Shown piece after piece: positions 1 to 8,890 of a stretch of DNA of 64,000 bases (positions are counted from its first letter, which is position 1; every line of letters starts with the position of its first letter). The translations under genes and the position numbers were made by a program. Below the pieces are notes generated by a model. That model did not search any database. It was not told the DNA's origin and was given only the letters and a program-made list of their open reading frames with translations. The DNA is from Actinobacillus sp. GTDB lineage: Bacteria > Pseudomonadota > Gammaproteobacteria > Enterobacterales > Pasteurellaceae. The stretch is from positions 62,001 to 126,000 of the forward strand of contig JAHHQY010000001.1 in assembly GCA_020026115.1 (NCBI GenBank), read 5' to 3'.

Positions 1-73
1 CATTCCATAAATGGCTATCGAGCAAATAACCTTCTTTATCTGTGGCAATTTCTTGACCGTTGACAATTAACAT
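1..73 (-). CDS. tusE: TusE sulfurtransferase, N-terminal fragment
   Basis: Only the first 24 codons are in the window; the gene runs off the left edge. The start MLIVNGQEIATD followed by KEGYLLDS resembles the N-terminus of TusE (DsrC family). TusE takes sulfur from TusBCD and passes it to MnmA for 2-thiouridine formation at tRNA position 34. The ATG at 73 has AAAGGA a few bases upstream. In E. coli tusE also sits beside yccA, which supports the call. The C-terminal catalytic cysteine is outside the window, so function cannot be verified here. Confidence 0.8.
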   Translation of the reverse strand, partial: MLIVNGQEIATDKEGYLLDSHLWN

Positions 74-109
74 AGCGATTCCTTTAATTTTTTATGTCCT
101 AATAAAAAT

Positions 110-127
110 GCCCCTTAAAAAAGGGGC
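110..127 (-). terminator. Rho-independent terminator of yccA
   Basis: Perfect 7-bp arms GCCCCTT/AAGGGGC around an AAAA loop. Read on the minus strand they are followed by ATTTTTAT. The hairpin lies just after the yccA stop and before tusE. Confidence 0.8.
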
Positions 128-145
128 GAAAACAGAAAATTTTAA

Positions 146-823
146 TTAGTCATCACGGCTCATAATGCCAAGAATATTAAGTAAGCTGACAAAAAGGTTG
201 TAGATTGAAACATATAAACTTACTGTCGCACGAATGTAGTTTGTTTCACCGCCGTGAATAATTGCGCTTGTTTCGTATAAAATGCCTAAAGTAGCAAAAA
301 TAACAAATAACGCACTAATACCGATAACGAAAGTTGGCGAATGGAAGAAGAAACTTGCAATCATACCCATAATTAGCACCACGAAAAGCGCTAACATTGT
401 GCCACCTAAGAAAGACATATCGCGGTTGGTGGTTAACACATAAGCGGAAGAGGCGAAGAAAACAAGCGCCGTACCTGCAAAGGCTAACATCACCGCATCA
501 CCTAAGCCTGCGCCTAAATAAATGCTAATAATTGGCCCTAAAGTAAAGCCCATAAAACCGGTTAAGGCGAAGGTGGATAAAATACCCCATGCGCTGTTCG
601 ATAAGGCATTATTTAAAAAGAGCAAGCCATAAAAACCGACTAACACGATACCAGGGTGTAATGGCGCGATGTTCATGGCAATGGCAAAAAAGGCTGTTAA
701 AGCAGAAAAAGCTAAGGTTAAGCCAAGTAAAAAGTAAGTGTTACGAAGCACTTTGTTCGTGCTTAAAGCAGAAACGGAAGCGCGGTTTTCAGAAAGGCGA
801 TCCGTATCAATACGCATACGCAT
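146..823 (-). CDS. yccA: YccA, Bax-inhibitor-1 family inner membrane protein (FtsH modulator)
   Basis: About 225 residues with seven predicted hydrophobic segments, close to the 219 of E. coli YccA. The stretches [36 protein letters not shown] and the C-terminal [19 protein letters not shown] match the family closely. In E. coli YccA binds FtsH and limits its proteolysis of SecY and other membrane proteins. I chose the ATG at 823 because GAGGAG lies 6 bases upstream and the protein then begins [10 protein letters not shown] like its relatives. The frame stays open 25 codons further upstream, but that extension has no relatives that I recognise. Confidence 0.93.
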   Translation of the reverse strand: MRMRIDTDRLSENRASVSALSTNKVLRNTYFLLGLTLAFSALTAFFAIAMNIAPLHPGIVLVGFYGLLFLNNALSNSAWGILSTFALTGFMGFTLGPIISIYLGAGLGDAVMLAFAGTALVFFASSAYVLTTNRDMSFLGGTMLALFVVLIMGMIASFFFHSPTFVIGISALFVIFATLGILYETSAIIHGGETNYIRATVSLYVSIYNLFVSLLNILGIMSRDD

Positions 824-990
824 AAAAAACTCCTCAATAAGTAAAAAAATATTGCTAAAAAGCCTGTCTAAGTTAAGGGTTAGCGAGGTAAAAGTCAATG
901 AAAAGACGGGATAAAAATTAGGGTAAATGCCTTTAAAATAAACATATTGTTTAAAATAACGTCTTTTAGATCAAAGATTTATTTTTTTTA

Positions 991-1019
991 TTTACAGAGT
1001 GAAAAAATCATATTATATT
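991..1019 (+). promoter_or_regulatory. Promoter of tRNA-Ser
   Basis: TTTACA, a 17-base spacer and TATATT, followed by a GC-rich discriminator (ACGCCCCG) as is usual for stringently controlled tRNA promoters. The tRNA begins 16 bases after the -10 element. Confidence 0.7.
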
Positions 1020-1035
1020 ACGCCCCGTTCAAGAC

Positions 1036-1126
1036 GGAGGAATGGTCGAGTGGTTGAAGGCACCGGTCTTGAAAACCGGCGAGGGTTTGTAGCCCTCCGT
1101 GAGTTCGAATCTCACTTCCTCCGCCA
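1036..1126 (+). tRNA. tRNA-Ser (anticodon UGA)
   Basis: A 91-base class II tRNA. The acceptor stem pairs GGAGGAA (1036-1042) with TTCCTCC (1116-1122), followed by discriminator G and an encoded CCA. The anticodon stem CCGGT/ACCGG encloses a CTTGAAA loop with anticodon TGA at 1070-1072. A long variable arm (GAGGG...CCCTC) and the T-loop GTTCGAATC are present. It reads UCA and wobble serine codons. Confidence 0.97.
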
Positions 1127-1135
1127 CTTATTTCA

Positions 1136-1167
1136 CGCCATCGAGTTTACTCGGTGGCGTTTTTTTT
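1136..1167 (+). terminator. Rho-independent terminator after tRNA-Ser
   Basis: Ten-base arms CGCCATCGAG/CTCGGTGGCG (one G-T pair) with loop TTTA, followed directly by eight T. Confidence 0.93.
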
Positions 1168-1183
1168 ATGTCTTTTCTTAAGC

Positions 1184-1211
1184 AAAAAAAAAGGCGACCT
1201 TAAGATCGCCT
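1184..1211 (-). terminator. Terminator of the antiporter gene
   Basis: Arms AGGCGA/TCGCCT, followed on the minus strand by a run of eight T. It sits 30 bases beyond the stop of the gene ending at 1242. Confidence 0.8.
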
Positions 1212-1241
1212 AAGAAAAAAAGTCATTCGCGCCGAAAAAAG

Positions 1242-3035
1242 TTATTCATTGCGAGCGTTAATGATTTTTTCTTCCACTAAACTCACTAATCGGCAATGAG
1301 TTGGAATATTTTGTGTTTTCTCGTTAATGACCGTAATAAAGTTGTTTTCATCAATGGTATATAACGCAATAAACTGTTCATTATCCGCTTTAAATTGCGC
1401 GAAATCGTAATTTTCCGTTAAGTTGGTCACTTTAATGCGCGCATTATGGCGAATTAAGGTTTCAAGTTTGCGATGAGTTGCGCAAGTTTCAAAAAGCCAG
1501 TTTGGTTCATAGTTTGCTTGACGATCTAAACGGCTGGTTTGATTTTGCGATTCTTCACAACAACGTAAACGGAAAATATTGTCACTGCCAAATTCGTGGT
1601 TGTAATGCCATTGGCACAGGGTGTTGATTTCTTTATCTTGGCTCATGGCGAATAAATAACCCATACCGATTAAATCTAAATTATTATCGGCGTGCGTGGA
1701 AATAGGGCTTCCGAAATAAGTGCGCAAGCCAAGCATACGCGCCCGTGAAATTTCTTCGTAATTGCTTGAGGCCACTAAAACATCAATATCCGCGTCTTTT
1801 AAAGATTGTGCAATTAACAAGGCGACAGGATCGGCGCCAACAATTAAAACACCGTTATCGGCAACTTTACACACCCCTAATAATTTAGCGACTTTTTTCG
1901 CCCCTAAACCTTGAATAAACACCGTACCAATAATAATGGTGAAAACCAAAGGCACGAGCAAGTCGACACCTTGAAGCTCTGAGTCTTGTAAACGAATAGC
2001 AAATAAGGAAGAAATTGCCGCAGCAACAATACCACGCGGGCCAATCCAGCTGATCATCCATTTTTCGTTGGTGGTTAAATCTGAACCAATAGAGGATACC
2101 CAAATGGCTAAAGGACGGGCAACAAACATGGCAATCGCTAATAAAGCCACGCCTTTCCAACCTACTTGTAAAAGTGAATTTAAATCAACGCGTGCCGCTA
2201 AAATAATAAACAACACGGAAATGAGTAAAATGGTTAGCGATTCTTTAAATTCTAAAATATGTTCTTTAGGAAAATCTTTCCAGTTTGCTAAAGCCACGCC
2301 CAAAATGGTGACCGTTAAAAGCCCCGATTCGTGAGAAAGGTGGTTAGAAAGCGTGAAGAAGGTCAAAATAAAAGCTAAAACAAACACATTGCGTAAATAT
2401 TCTGGCACTAAAAAACGTTTAATTAAATTAGCTAAAACCCAAGCGCCACTAAAACCAAGTGCTACCGCAATTGCAATAATTTTGGCAAACATAGCAAACT
2501 CATTGTTATCGCCACCAGAAATAATGTATTCGTAAACTAAAACAACGGCAATCGCGCCCACAGGGTCAACAATAATGCCTTCCCATTTTAAAATATTCGC
2601 GATTTTTTTCGTAGGATGCACGCTACGCAATAAAGGTGCGATAACCGTAGGCCCAGTTACACAAACTAAAGAGCCAAAAAGAAGGGCGATGCGCCAATCC
2701 ATATTAAAAAGAAAGTAGCTGGCAAGCGAAAGAACCGCAACGGTAATGAGCATACCGACGGAAACTAAAAGCTGAATCATACGGCCGTGATGTTTGATTT
2801 CTTCAAATTCTAGCGTCAAGGCGCCTTCAAATAAAATGACGGCCACACCTAAAGAAATAATGGGGAAGAGCAAGTCGCCCAAGACAACATCAGGTTGAAA
2901 AAGCCCTAACACAGGGCCAATTAAAATGCCGGTTGCGAGTAAAAATAAAATGGCTGGTTGTTTTGTATACCAACCAAGCCATTGCCCACCAATTCCTAAG
3001 GCCACGACAAGGGCTAACAAAAGGGACGTATCCAT
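1242..3035 (-). CDS. CPA1-type cation/proton antiporter with C-terminal TrkA-N-like domain
   Basis: 597 residues. Residues 1 to about 390 hold 11-13 hydrophobic segments of a Na+/H+ exchanger domain, including FPIISLGVAVILFEGALTL, CVTGPTVIAPLL and WEGIIVDPVGAI; the acidic residue in IIVDPVG is the usual transport aspartate. From about residue 395 there is a Rossmann-like RCK/TrkA-N region (GVLIVGADPVALLIAQSL) that may sense nucleotides and gate the transporter. The acidic residues usual in the Rossmann fold can be made out, but I cannot assign a ligand. ATG at 3035 with AGGAG upstream. It is monocistronic and divergent from nadV. The exact ion (Na+, K+ or Li+) is not deducible. Confidence 0.85.
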   Translation of the reverse strand: MDTSLLLALVVALGIGGQWLGWYTKQPAILFLLATGILIGPVLGLFQPDVVLGDLLFPIISLGVAVILFEGALTLEFEEIKHHGRMIQLLVSVGMLITVAVLSLASYFLFNMDWRIALLFGSLVCVTGPTVIAPLLRSVHPTKKIANILKWEGIIVDPVGAIAVVLVYEYIISGGDNNEFAMFAKIIAIAVALGFSGAWVLANLIKRFLVPEYLRNVFVLAFILTFFTLSNHLSHESGLLTVTILGVALANWKDFPKEHILEFKESLTILLISVLFIILAARVDLNSLLQVGWKGVALLAIAMFVARPLAIWVSSIGSDLTTNEKWMISWIGPRGIVAAAISSLFAIRLQDSELQGVDLLVPLVFTIIIGTVFIQGLGAKKVAKLLGVCKVADNGVLIVGADPVALLIAQSLKDADIDVLVASSNYEEISRARMLGLRTYFGSPISTHADNNLDLIGMGYLFAMSQDKEINTLCQWHYNHEFGSDNIFRLRCCEESQNQTSRLDRQANYEPNWLFETCATHRKLETLIRHNARIKVTNLTENYDFAQFKADNEQFIALYTIDENNFITVINEKTQNIPTHCRLVSLVEEKIINARNE

Positions 3036-3245
3036 AATGACTCCTGATTAAAATAAAAAAAATTATACTACACAAAAGGCAAAAATTCGGTGCGAAACAG
3101 ATTTTTCTTTTCAGTTTTTGGAAAAAACTACCCCAATTTAAGTAAATAAAAATTAACAAATTTATAGCTATTTATTGCAAAAACTTAATAAAAGGAAAAA
3201 AGATCAAAAAAAATGTCTTATCCATATAGTAAGATGTTAAATATT

Positions 3246-3254
3246 TGTTATACT
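3246..3254 (+). promoter_or_regulatory. Extended -10 promoter of nadV
   Basis: TGTTATACT is an extended -10 element (TGN then TATACT at 3249-3254). No good -35 is seen, which such promoters can lack. Its position argues that nadV starts at 3288 and not at the upstream in-frame ATG at 3213. Confidence 0.6.
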
Positions 3255-3287
3255 GTCGCAGTTTTTTTTAACGAGAAGGCTTTTTTT

Positions 3288-4769
3288 ATGGCTTATTTGG
3301 AGCGCGCGACCACAGCGCCTTTTTTACTTTGTGATTTCTACAAAATTTCTCATCGATTCCAATATCCAGAAGGAACAGAATTTTTATATAGCACCTTTAC
3401 ACCGCGTAGCAATAAAATTGCCCCTTATTTAACCCGAGCGGTGTCTTTTGGTTTTCAAGCATTTATACAAAAATATTTAATCGATTATTTTAACGATAAC
3501 TTCTTTTCCCGCGAAAAAGAGGTGATGTTGGCGGAATATCGTCAGTTTATTCATGAAACTTTAGGCTTGGAAGATCAGGGTAAACATTTATCCGCTTTAC
3601 ATGATTTAGGCTATTTACCGTTAAAAATCAAAGCGATACCTGAAGGGAAGTCGGTTAATATTCGCGTACCAATGTTGACCATTGAAAATACTGACGCGCG
3701 TTTTGCTTGGCTGACAAATTATTTGGAAACCTTAATCAATATGTCCTTATGGCAACCGATTGTTTCGGCAAGTGTTGCTCGCGCTTATCGTTTATTTTTA
3801 ACCGAAATGGCGGAAAAAACCTGCGATAATGACGCTCATTTACCTTTTCAAGCCCATGATTTTTCTATGCGTGGTATGAGTTCTTTGGAAAGCGCGCAAA
3901 CTTCAGGTTCGGCGCATTTAACGGCTTTTCTTGGTACGGATACCATTCCTGCCATTCAATTTGTGCAACATTATTACGGCAGTGAACAGCTTATCGGCAC
4001 GTCAATTCCCGCTTCAGAACATTCGGTGATGAGCGCCCATGGTGTAGATGAATTGCCGACTTTTCGTTATTTAATGCAAAAATTCCCTCGTTCTATGTTG
4101 TCCATCGTGGCGGATACCACCGATTTTTGGCATAACATCACGGTGAATTTACCCATTTTAAAAGAAGAAATTTTAGCAAGACCGCCTGAAGCGAAAATTG
4201 TTATTCGTCCTGATAGTGGTGATAGTTATAAAATTATTTGTGGCGACCCTGAAGCAAAAACAGAACATGAACGCAAAGGCTTAATGCAATGTTTATGGGA
4301 AATTTTCCCAGGGGAAATCAATCAAAAAGGCTATAAAGTTTTAGACCCGCACATTGGCGCGATTTATGGTGATGGGGTGAATTATCAAAAAATGTGCCGA
4401 ATTTTAGAAGGTTTAGAGCAAAAAGGCTTTGCTTCAAGTAATTTAGTTTTTGGCGTGGGTTCTTTAACTTATCAAAATCATTTGCGCGATACGCTGGGCT
4501 TTGCGGTAAAAGCAACGGCAATTGTGATTGATGGCGAAGAAAAAGCGATTTTTAAAGCCCCTAAAACGGATAACGGTTTGAAAAAATCGCAAAAAGGACG
4601 AGTGAAAGTTTTAAGTTTAGATAAGTTTGTTGATGGTTTAAACCGCCAAGACGATTTTTCTGACGATATGTTGGAAACCATTTTTGAAAATGGTCAGCTC
4701 ACGAAAAAAGTCAGCTTCGATCAAATTCGTCAAAATGTGGCGGAGGAAATCAGCCATTATTTAAATTAA
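3288..4769 (+). CDS. nadV: Nicotinamide phosphoribosyltransferase (NAMPT)
   Basis: 493 residues, the usual NAMPT length. It joins nicotinamide to PRPP to give NMN, which Pasteurellaceae turn into NAD with NadR. Visible landmarks are the N-terminal LLCDFYKISHRFQYPEGTE, the active-site ASEHSVM (the position of the phosphorylated histidine in human NAMPT), IRPDSGDSYKI for the phosphoribosyl group and GDGVNYQKM. The ATG at 3288 follows GAGAAGGC; the frame opens at 3213, but that region contains the -10 element. The gene stands alone with its own promoter and terminator; no prs-like gene is adjacent. In the family, nadV is the known basis of V-factor-independent growth. Confidence 0.95.
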   Translation: MAYLERATTAPFLLCDFYKISHRFQYPEGTEFLYSTFTPRSNKIAPYLTRAVSFGFQAFIQKYLIDYFNDNFFSREKEVMLAEYRQFIHETLGLEDQGKHLSALHDLGYLPLKIKAIPEGKSVNIRVPMLTIENTDARFAWLTNYLETLINMSLWQPIVSASVARAYRLFLTEMAEKTCDNDAHLPFQAHDFSMRGMSSLESAQTSGSAHLTAFLGTDTIPAIQFVQHYYGSEQLIGTSIPASEHSVMSAHGVDELPTFRYLMQKFPRSMLSIVADTTDFWHNITVNLPILKEEILARPPEAKIVIRPDSGDSYKIICGDPEAKTEHERKGLMQCLWEIFPGEINQKGYKVLDPHIGAIYGDGVNYQKMCRILEGLEQKGFASSNLVFGVGSLTYQNHLRDTLGFAVKATAIVIDGEEKAIFKAPKTDNGLKKSQKGRVKVLSLDKFVDGLNRQDDFSDDMLETIFENGQLTKKVSFDQIRQNVAEEISHYLN

Positions 4770-4783
4770 AGCGCAAACAAAAA

Positions 4784-4813
4784 TTCGGCGCGAGTGAAAT
4801 TTTTCGCGCCGTT
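4784..4813. repeat. TTCGGYGCGAG motif (exact) with partial inverted copy
   Basis: Exact motif at 4784-4794 on the plus strand, followed by TG. A degenerate inverted copy at 4803-4813 lets CGGCGCGA (4786-4793) pair with TCGCGCCG (4804-4811). It lies just after nadV and probably also works as a weak terminator. Confidence 0.8.
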
Positions 4814-4855
4814 AAAAATGAAAGCAAAAAAAATTTAGCTCAAAAAATAAGGAAA

Positions 4856-4888
4856 AAGGAAAGCTCTCAGCAAGACTTTCCTTTTTTA
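4856..4888. terminator. Bidirectional terminator between nadV and tadF
   Basis: Arms AAGGAAAG/CTTTCCTT with an A-run on the left and a T-run on the right, between convergent genes. Confidence 0.75.
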
Positions 4889-4910
4889 TTAGGTTTAAAG
4901 CAAGCTCAAT

Positions 4911-5600
4911 TTAGCGCCCCACGGCCAAAGAAGAACTGCGTAAAACTCGTCCATTACTTTGCTCGTTTGGAACAAAGGTATTAAAAAAGCTCACCGTTGG
5001 TAAACATAAAGTCACTTGATAAAGAGGCAGTTTGCGGTTCGGGTCAACTTCTGAAATCGGTGCAACATTTTGCAAAGTGCGAATATTTGTACTTGGCACA
5101 CAGTCATTTTTTAAATCATCGGGAATATTTGACACAACCCAGTGATGTTTAATGTTGAAATTTTTCTCAAAATCCGCACAAAGCGCATTGTTGGTACAAT
5201 TTTTATGCCAAAATTGTAAAGCATCTAAGCGAACATAGATTTTTTTACCTTTTTGACTTTTCGTTGTGCCAAAAAACATTTGATTAGCCAGTTTTTCAAA
5301 AGCCAAAACCAGTTTTCGGCAATCGTGAGTATCGGTGCTTCCCGTACATAAATTTTCTGCTTTTTCCGCATCCTCCGTGGTGTATTCTTTCGTATTACTT
5401 TCATTAAACAACTGACGGCGTTCACGCAAAATATTCACTAAAGAATAAGAGGTGTTATCTAATTTACCGATTTGTAAACGCATTAGGCTTAAATCCAACA
5501 TAAACATTAGCATTAAGCATAAAACTAAAATAGCAAAAATAAATTCAATGGTTACCGAGCCTTTATGGCTACGCTGAAAACGAGATAAAACAGCAATCAT
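4911..5600 (-). CDS. tadF: TadF, minor pseudopilin of the Tad pilus
   Basis: 229 residues, last gene of the tad cluster. The N-terminus has a prepilin-type site, HKG followed by SVTIEF, with glutamate and phenylalanine at positions +5 and +6. A hydrophobic helix (IFAILVLCLMLMFMLDLSL) follows. TadE and TadF are pseudopilins processed by TadV and needed for Flp fibre assembly. The rest of the protein is soluble with five cysteines, probably periplasmic. It starts 17 bases after tadE and ends at the convergent terminator with nadV, so no tadG follows. Confidence 0.85.
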   Translation of the reverse strand: MIAVLSRFQRSHKGSVTIEFIFAILVLCLMLMFMLDLSLMRLQIGKLDNTSYSLVNILRERRQLFNESNTKEYTTEDAEKAENLCTGSTDTHDCRKLVLAFEKLANQMFFGTTKSQKGKKIYVRLDALQFWHKNCTNNALCADFEKNFNIKHHWVVSNIPDDLKNDCVPSTNIRTLQNVAPISEVDPNRKLPLYQVTLCLPTVSFFNTFVPNEQSNGRVLRSSSLAVGR

Positions 5601-5617
5601 AACAAGTCCTTATTCCA

Positions 5618-6292
5618 TTATTTCCAATTATCTTTAAATTGCGCCCGTTGATGTTCTTGCACCACGAAAAATTGGCGTTTAAATAAGTGGCGAATTAAAT
5701 GATTAAGGCGTTTAGCAATAAAGTTATCATAACGATAGCTAATAGGGTTTAAGGTGACTTCATAGCGCGCAATGGCCGCATCATGGAAAACATCATCTTT
5801 AAACTTAAGACAAACTCTATGACCCTTTGCGTCTTTTATTTCATTGCCCTCATCATCTTGTTCAAACTCAGCACAAGGCTCGTCAATACGGTTGTTGATG
5901 TAGCGAAAGTTATTATCAGCAGAAGCGACCAAATCTTTTAGGCTGGCAGAATAGTTAACTTTCACTTTAATGCTGTTTTGATCCAGTTTTAAAGGAAAAG
6001 CCCCAAGCCAGCCACTGTTTTGCGCCCAATGATATTCATTGATCAATTTTTTACGCACTTCATCGGCATAACCTAAGGGATTGTTTTGGGTCGTAATTAA
6101 GGTATTACGCGTTTGGCGCACCACTTCCGCGACGGCATAATCCCAATAAGCGGAAGCAATGGTAATGCGACCTAATTCAAAAATGGCAAAAAGCACCGCT
6201 AAAAAAAAGGCGATGGTTAAAGTAAATTCTACCGATGAAACGCCTTTTTGATGACGGAAAAAGTGTTTTACGGACGTTAAAGTGAAAGACAT
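5618..6292 (-). CDS. tadE: TadE, minor pseudopilin of the Tad pilus
   Basis: 224 residues. Prepilin-like site QKG then VSSVEF, followed by a hydrophobic helix (TLTIAFFLAVLFAIFELG). The C-terminal part is periplasmic with two cysteines. Family knowledge: TadE is cleaved by TadV and is required for fimbriation. It sits between tadD and tadF as in other Pasteurellaceae. I assign E rather than F from gene order; the two families are similar. Confidence 0.85.
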   Translation of the reverse strand: MSFTLTSVKHFFRHQKGVSSVEFTLTIAFFLAVLFAIFELGRITIASAYWDYAVAEVVRQTRNTLITTQNNPLGYADEVRKKLINEYHWAQNSGWLGAFPLKLDQNSIKVKVNYSASLKDLVASADNNFRYINNRIDEPCAEFEQDDEGNEIKDAKGHRVCLKFKDDVFHDAAIARYEVTLNPISYRYDNFIAKRLNHLIRHLFKRQFFVVQEHQRAQFKDNWK

Positions 6293-6340
6293 AAGTGCGA
6301 TCCTTTAAGGGAAAAGGCGCTGAAAACAGCGCCAAGAAAA

Positions 6341-7132
6341 TTAAGAAGTGTGAACTTTAGTCGGTAAGCGTTTTGTTTGTTTTAAGGCATTTATCAATTC
6401 GCTTGGTAAGGTATTTAAGCCTTCTTTTTCAACAATGTTTTGAGCATATTTAAGATCGCCGGATTTCACCAAAGCAAAAACTAAATTATGCATTAAACGG
6501 GTATCGCGCACGCCATTTAAATATTGCGGTAATAATAAACGCACGGCGTTTTTATATTGCCCTTCTAAAATATTTAACATTGCAAGGTTGTTAATGGCGG
6601 TCACATCATTTAAAAAGTGCGCTCGCGCCGATAAAAAATCCGCTTCGGCTTGACGATTTAAACCTAATTGCGCATAAGCAATACCACGGCTGTTATAAGC
6701 ATTCGCGTTATTTGGGAATTTTTGTAATAACACATTGGCCGTGTTAATCGCTTCTTTTTCTTTGTTTTGTTTCACTAAAGATTGCACTTTTAACAACATA
6801 GCGCGTTCTAAATAGTTTTTATCTTCTAAAAGCGGATTAAGGTAAGTTAAGGCGGAAAGATAATCGCCTTTTTTATAATAAGCCTCAGATAAACGATAAA
6901 GTAATTCAGGGTCGGTTTTAAATTTTAAACGCATACTTTTTTTCAATGCGCCACGGTAAAGGTCAACCAAACCGCCATAATTTTGTGTTTGTTGGTAAAG
7001 TTTTTCTTTCGCCATAAAAGCATGGCCTAAATTACGGTTATAGTTGTTTTTATTAACCCCGTTACTACAAGCGGATAATAAAGCAACAGTAGAAAGAAGT
7101 GCGGTGGTTTTAAGCATTTTTTTACATAACAT
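6341..7132 (-). CDS. tadD: TadD, TPR lipoprotein of the Tad secretion system
   Basis: 263 residues. A lipoprotein signal with lipobox LLSAC at about residues 18-22 points to the outer membrane. Tetratricopeptide-like repeats follow, for example LLYRLSEAYYKKGDYLSALTY and NAYNSRGIAYAQLGLNRQAE. TadD is thought to help RcpA secretin assembly. The ATG at 7132 overlaps the end of tadC by 11 bases; a second in-frame ATG at 7117 would also leave an intact signal, and neither has a strong ribosome site. One copy of the H. influenzae-type uptake core AAGTGCGGT lies inside the gene at 7097. Confidence 0.88.
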   Translation of the reverse strand: MLCKKMLKTTALLSTVALLSACSNGVNKNNYNRNLGHAFMAKEKLYQQTQNYGGLVDLYRGALKKSMRLKFKTDPELLYRLSEAYYKKGDYLSALTYLNPLLEDKNYLERAMLLKVQSLVKQNKEKEAINTANVLLQKFPNNANAYNSRGIAYAQLGLNRQAEADFLSARAHFLNDVTAINNLAMLNILEGQYKNAVRLLLPQYLNGVRDTRLMHNLVFALVKSGDLKYAQNIVEKEGLNTLPSELINALKQTKRLPTKVHTS

Positions 7133-7985
7133 TTGGAAAGACCCTCATTGCCCCTGGGGCTAAAATTAAAATAACAATTGGGAACATAATAAAGACGATA
7201 AGTGGAATAGACATTTTTGCCGCAAGTGTCCCCATTTTTTCCTCAAGACGTAAAAGTTGAAGTTCACGAATATCAGCAGAAAGTTGAATCAATTGCCCAT
7301 AAATAGATGAACCAAAATTTAAACTTTGTTGTAACACAGTGGTAAACATACGAATTTCTTTTGTAGGTAAAGAAACGGATAAATCATCTAACGCCGACAT
7401 TAAACTGGTTAATTCCGCTCGACGCATAATACGCAACATAACAAAGGTTAAGTCGGGATTAAGTTGTTTAAAATCCGTCGCGACACGCGAAAGCGCCATA
7501 TTGATGGTCATACCCGTTTGTACACAAACGGCGACAAGATCAATAAAGCCGGGTAAATCATCCATAATTCGTTTAATTTTTTGTTTCAGCACAATTGACG
7601 TTACGATATTGGGAATCAGCACAACAAAGACGTAAATGGCAAAAAACATCATAGCCGTTTTCATAGGCTCTAGTTTTGGCGTAAAGAGCAAGGATACAGA
7701 AAACAAACTAAAGGTTAATAAAACTTTTAAGCGTACATTCGCATCTAAATCCGCAAGCATTTTTAACAAGCGGTGATTACTAATAAGCAACAATTCAAGT
7801 TCAACTTGTTGTTTATTCTTTTTACGTAAAGAAACTTGTTCATCCGCTTTTTCTTTCGGGCGTAGGCCTGAAAGAACATCGCGCGCATAATTGAGTTTTT
7901 TGCGATGCATGGCCGTTGCGATAAGAAGCAAAATTCCCGCTAACAGCAAACAAACATAAAAGAAATAAAAATGTAAATTTGTCAT
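7122..7985 (-). CDS. tadC: TadC, inner-membrane platform protein of the Tad system
   Basis: 287 residues with a T2SF (GspF-like) domain: a cytoplasmic stretch with VTSIVLKQKIKRIMDDLPGF, then the conserved region from DLVAVCVQTGMTINMALSR to the C-terminal membrane segments (MSIPLIVFIMFPIVILILA). TadB and TadC form the inner-membrane platform energised by TadA. The true start is the ATG at 7985, which overlaps the tadB stop as TGATG; the codon before it is TTG. Translational coupling with tadB is likely. Confidence 0.92.
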   Translation of the reverse strand: MTNLHFYFFYVCLLLAGILLLIATAMHRKKLNYARDVLSGLRPKEKADEQVSLRKKNKQQVELELLLISNHRLLKMLADLDANVRLKVLLTFSLFSVSLLFTPKLEPMKTAMMFFAIYVFVVLIPNIVTSIVLKQKIKRIMDDLPGFIDLVAVCVQTGMTINMALSRVATDFKQLNPDLTFVMLRIMRRAELTSLMSALDDLSVSLPTKEIRMFTTVLQQSLNFGSSIYGQLIQLSADIRELQLLRLEEKMGTLAAKMSIPLIVFIMFPIVILILAPGAMRVFPNVM

Positions 7986-8890
7986 CAATTTGCCTTTTTC
8001 ATTAACCAGTAAATGATCCCCATACCAAAGAGTTCAGAGCCTGCGACATAATATAAAACTTGTCGACCTTTGGCTGTGTGGATAACAAAATCAAAGTTTT
8101 CTGGCATGGAAAATTTCATAAAGATAAAAAAAGCGACAGGGAAGCAAGCCACAATAATTGCGGACATACGCGCTTCAGCGGTCATCGCCTTTTTCTTTTG
8201 TTCCATTTTGCGACTATCTGCGATAACGCGCCCTAAACGGTTAATGACTTCTTTCATTTGTCCGCCTTTTTCCATATTGATGCGCATAATGGTGCCGAAG
8301 TAGTAAAACTCTTTAAAAGGCCAACGGGTAAAGGTTTCATTGAAAACAGAATTGGCATCTTCACCAATGGCTAAACGGCGGTGAATAAATTTAAATTCTT
8401 GTCCTAATTGACCTTTTACATCTTTCCCGCAACGTTCTAAAGCCTGTAAAATCCCCGCGCCTGAAGTGGTCGCCGAGCTTAAAACTTGAATGACTTCAGG
8501 AAAAGAGGTTTCAAAAATCATACGAGTTCGATGTTGGCCGAGTTTCCAAACAAAAATAATCGTGCCAAGAATAAAAGCCGGCACAAAGTAGGCAAAAGGA
8601 ATAGAAAAGTATTGATCGTTAATGATCGACAATACAAAGAAAATCAACAAAAGCAACAGCGTTTGGCGTAAGGCATTTTTTTCATCACCCACTAAAAAAT
8701 AGTAACGCCACACCTTTATGAGGGTGTGGATTTTTTTCATAATATTGGTTAAAGAAAAAATTTTGCCTTTTCTGCTTAAAGGGTTAATTTTTTGTTTGGT
8801 TCGGGAGAAGGTTCGCGCCGTAAAAAAGAGCAACATCACCCCAAAAAGAAAGACAAAATAATATAAATAATAAAGGTTAGACCAAATCAT
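7985..8890 (-). CDS. tadB: TadB, inner-membrane platform protein of the Tad system
   Basis: 301 residues. One N-terminal membrane helix (YYFVFLFGVMLLFFTA), a cluster of helices near residues 75-115, then a T2SF domain (FPEVIQVLSSATTSGAGILQ, EKGGQMKEVINRLGRVIAD) and C-terminal helices. It pairs with TadC. The start overlaps the tadA stop as ATGA, which suggests coupled translation. Confidence 0.92.
   Translation of the reverse strand: MIWSNLYYLYYFVFLFGVMLLFFTARTFSRTKQKINPLSRKGKIFSLTNIMKKIHTLIKVWRYYFLVGDEKNALRQTLLLLLIFFVLSIINDQYFSIPFAYFVPAFILGTIIFVWKLGQHRTRMIFETSFPEVIQVLSSATTSGAGILQALERCGKDVKGQLGQEFKFIHRRLAIGEDANSVFNETFTRWPFKEFYYFGTIMRINMEKGGQMKEVINRLGRVIADSRKMEQKKKAMTAEARMSAIIVACFPVAFFIFMKFSMPENFDFVIHTAKGRQVLYYVAGSELFGMGIIYWLMKKAN

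Noticed and set aside
999..1181. 60-codon ORF across the tRNA-Ser gene
   Set aside because: It is only the tRNA and its terminator read as protein.
3213..3287. N-terminal extension of nadV from an ATG at 3213
   Set aside because: The stretch contains the extended -10 promoter, and NAMPT homology begins at 3288.
7097..7105. AAGTGCGGT, the H. influenzae-type uptake core
   Set aside because: Only this single exact copy was noticed; too few to be the active dialect here.
7766..7774. ACAAGCGGT, the Actinobacillus-type uptake core (also at 56939)
   Set aside because: Two isolated copies fit chance; both are inside genes.
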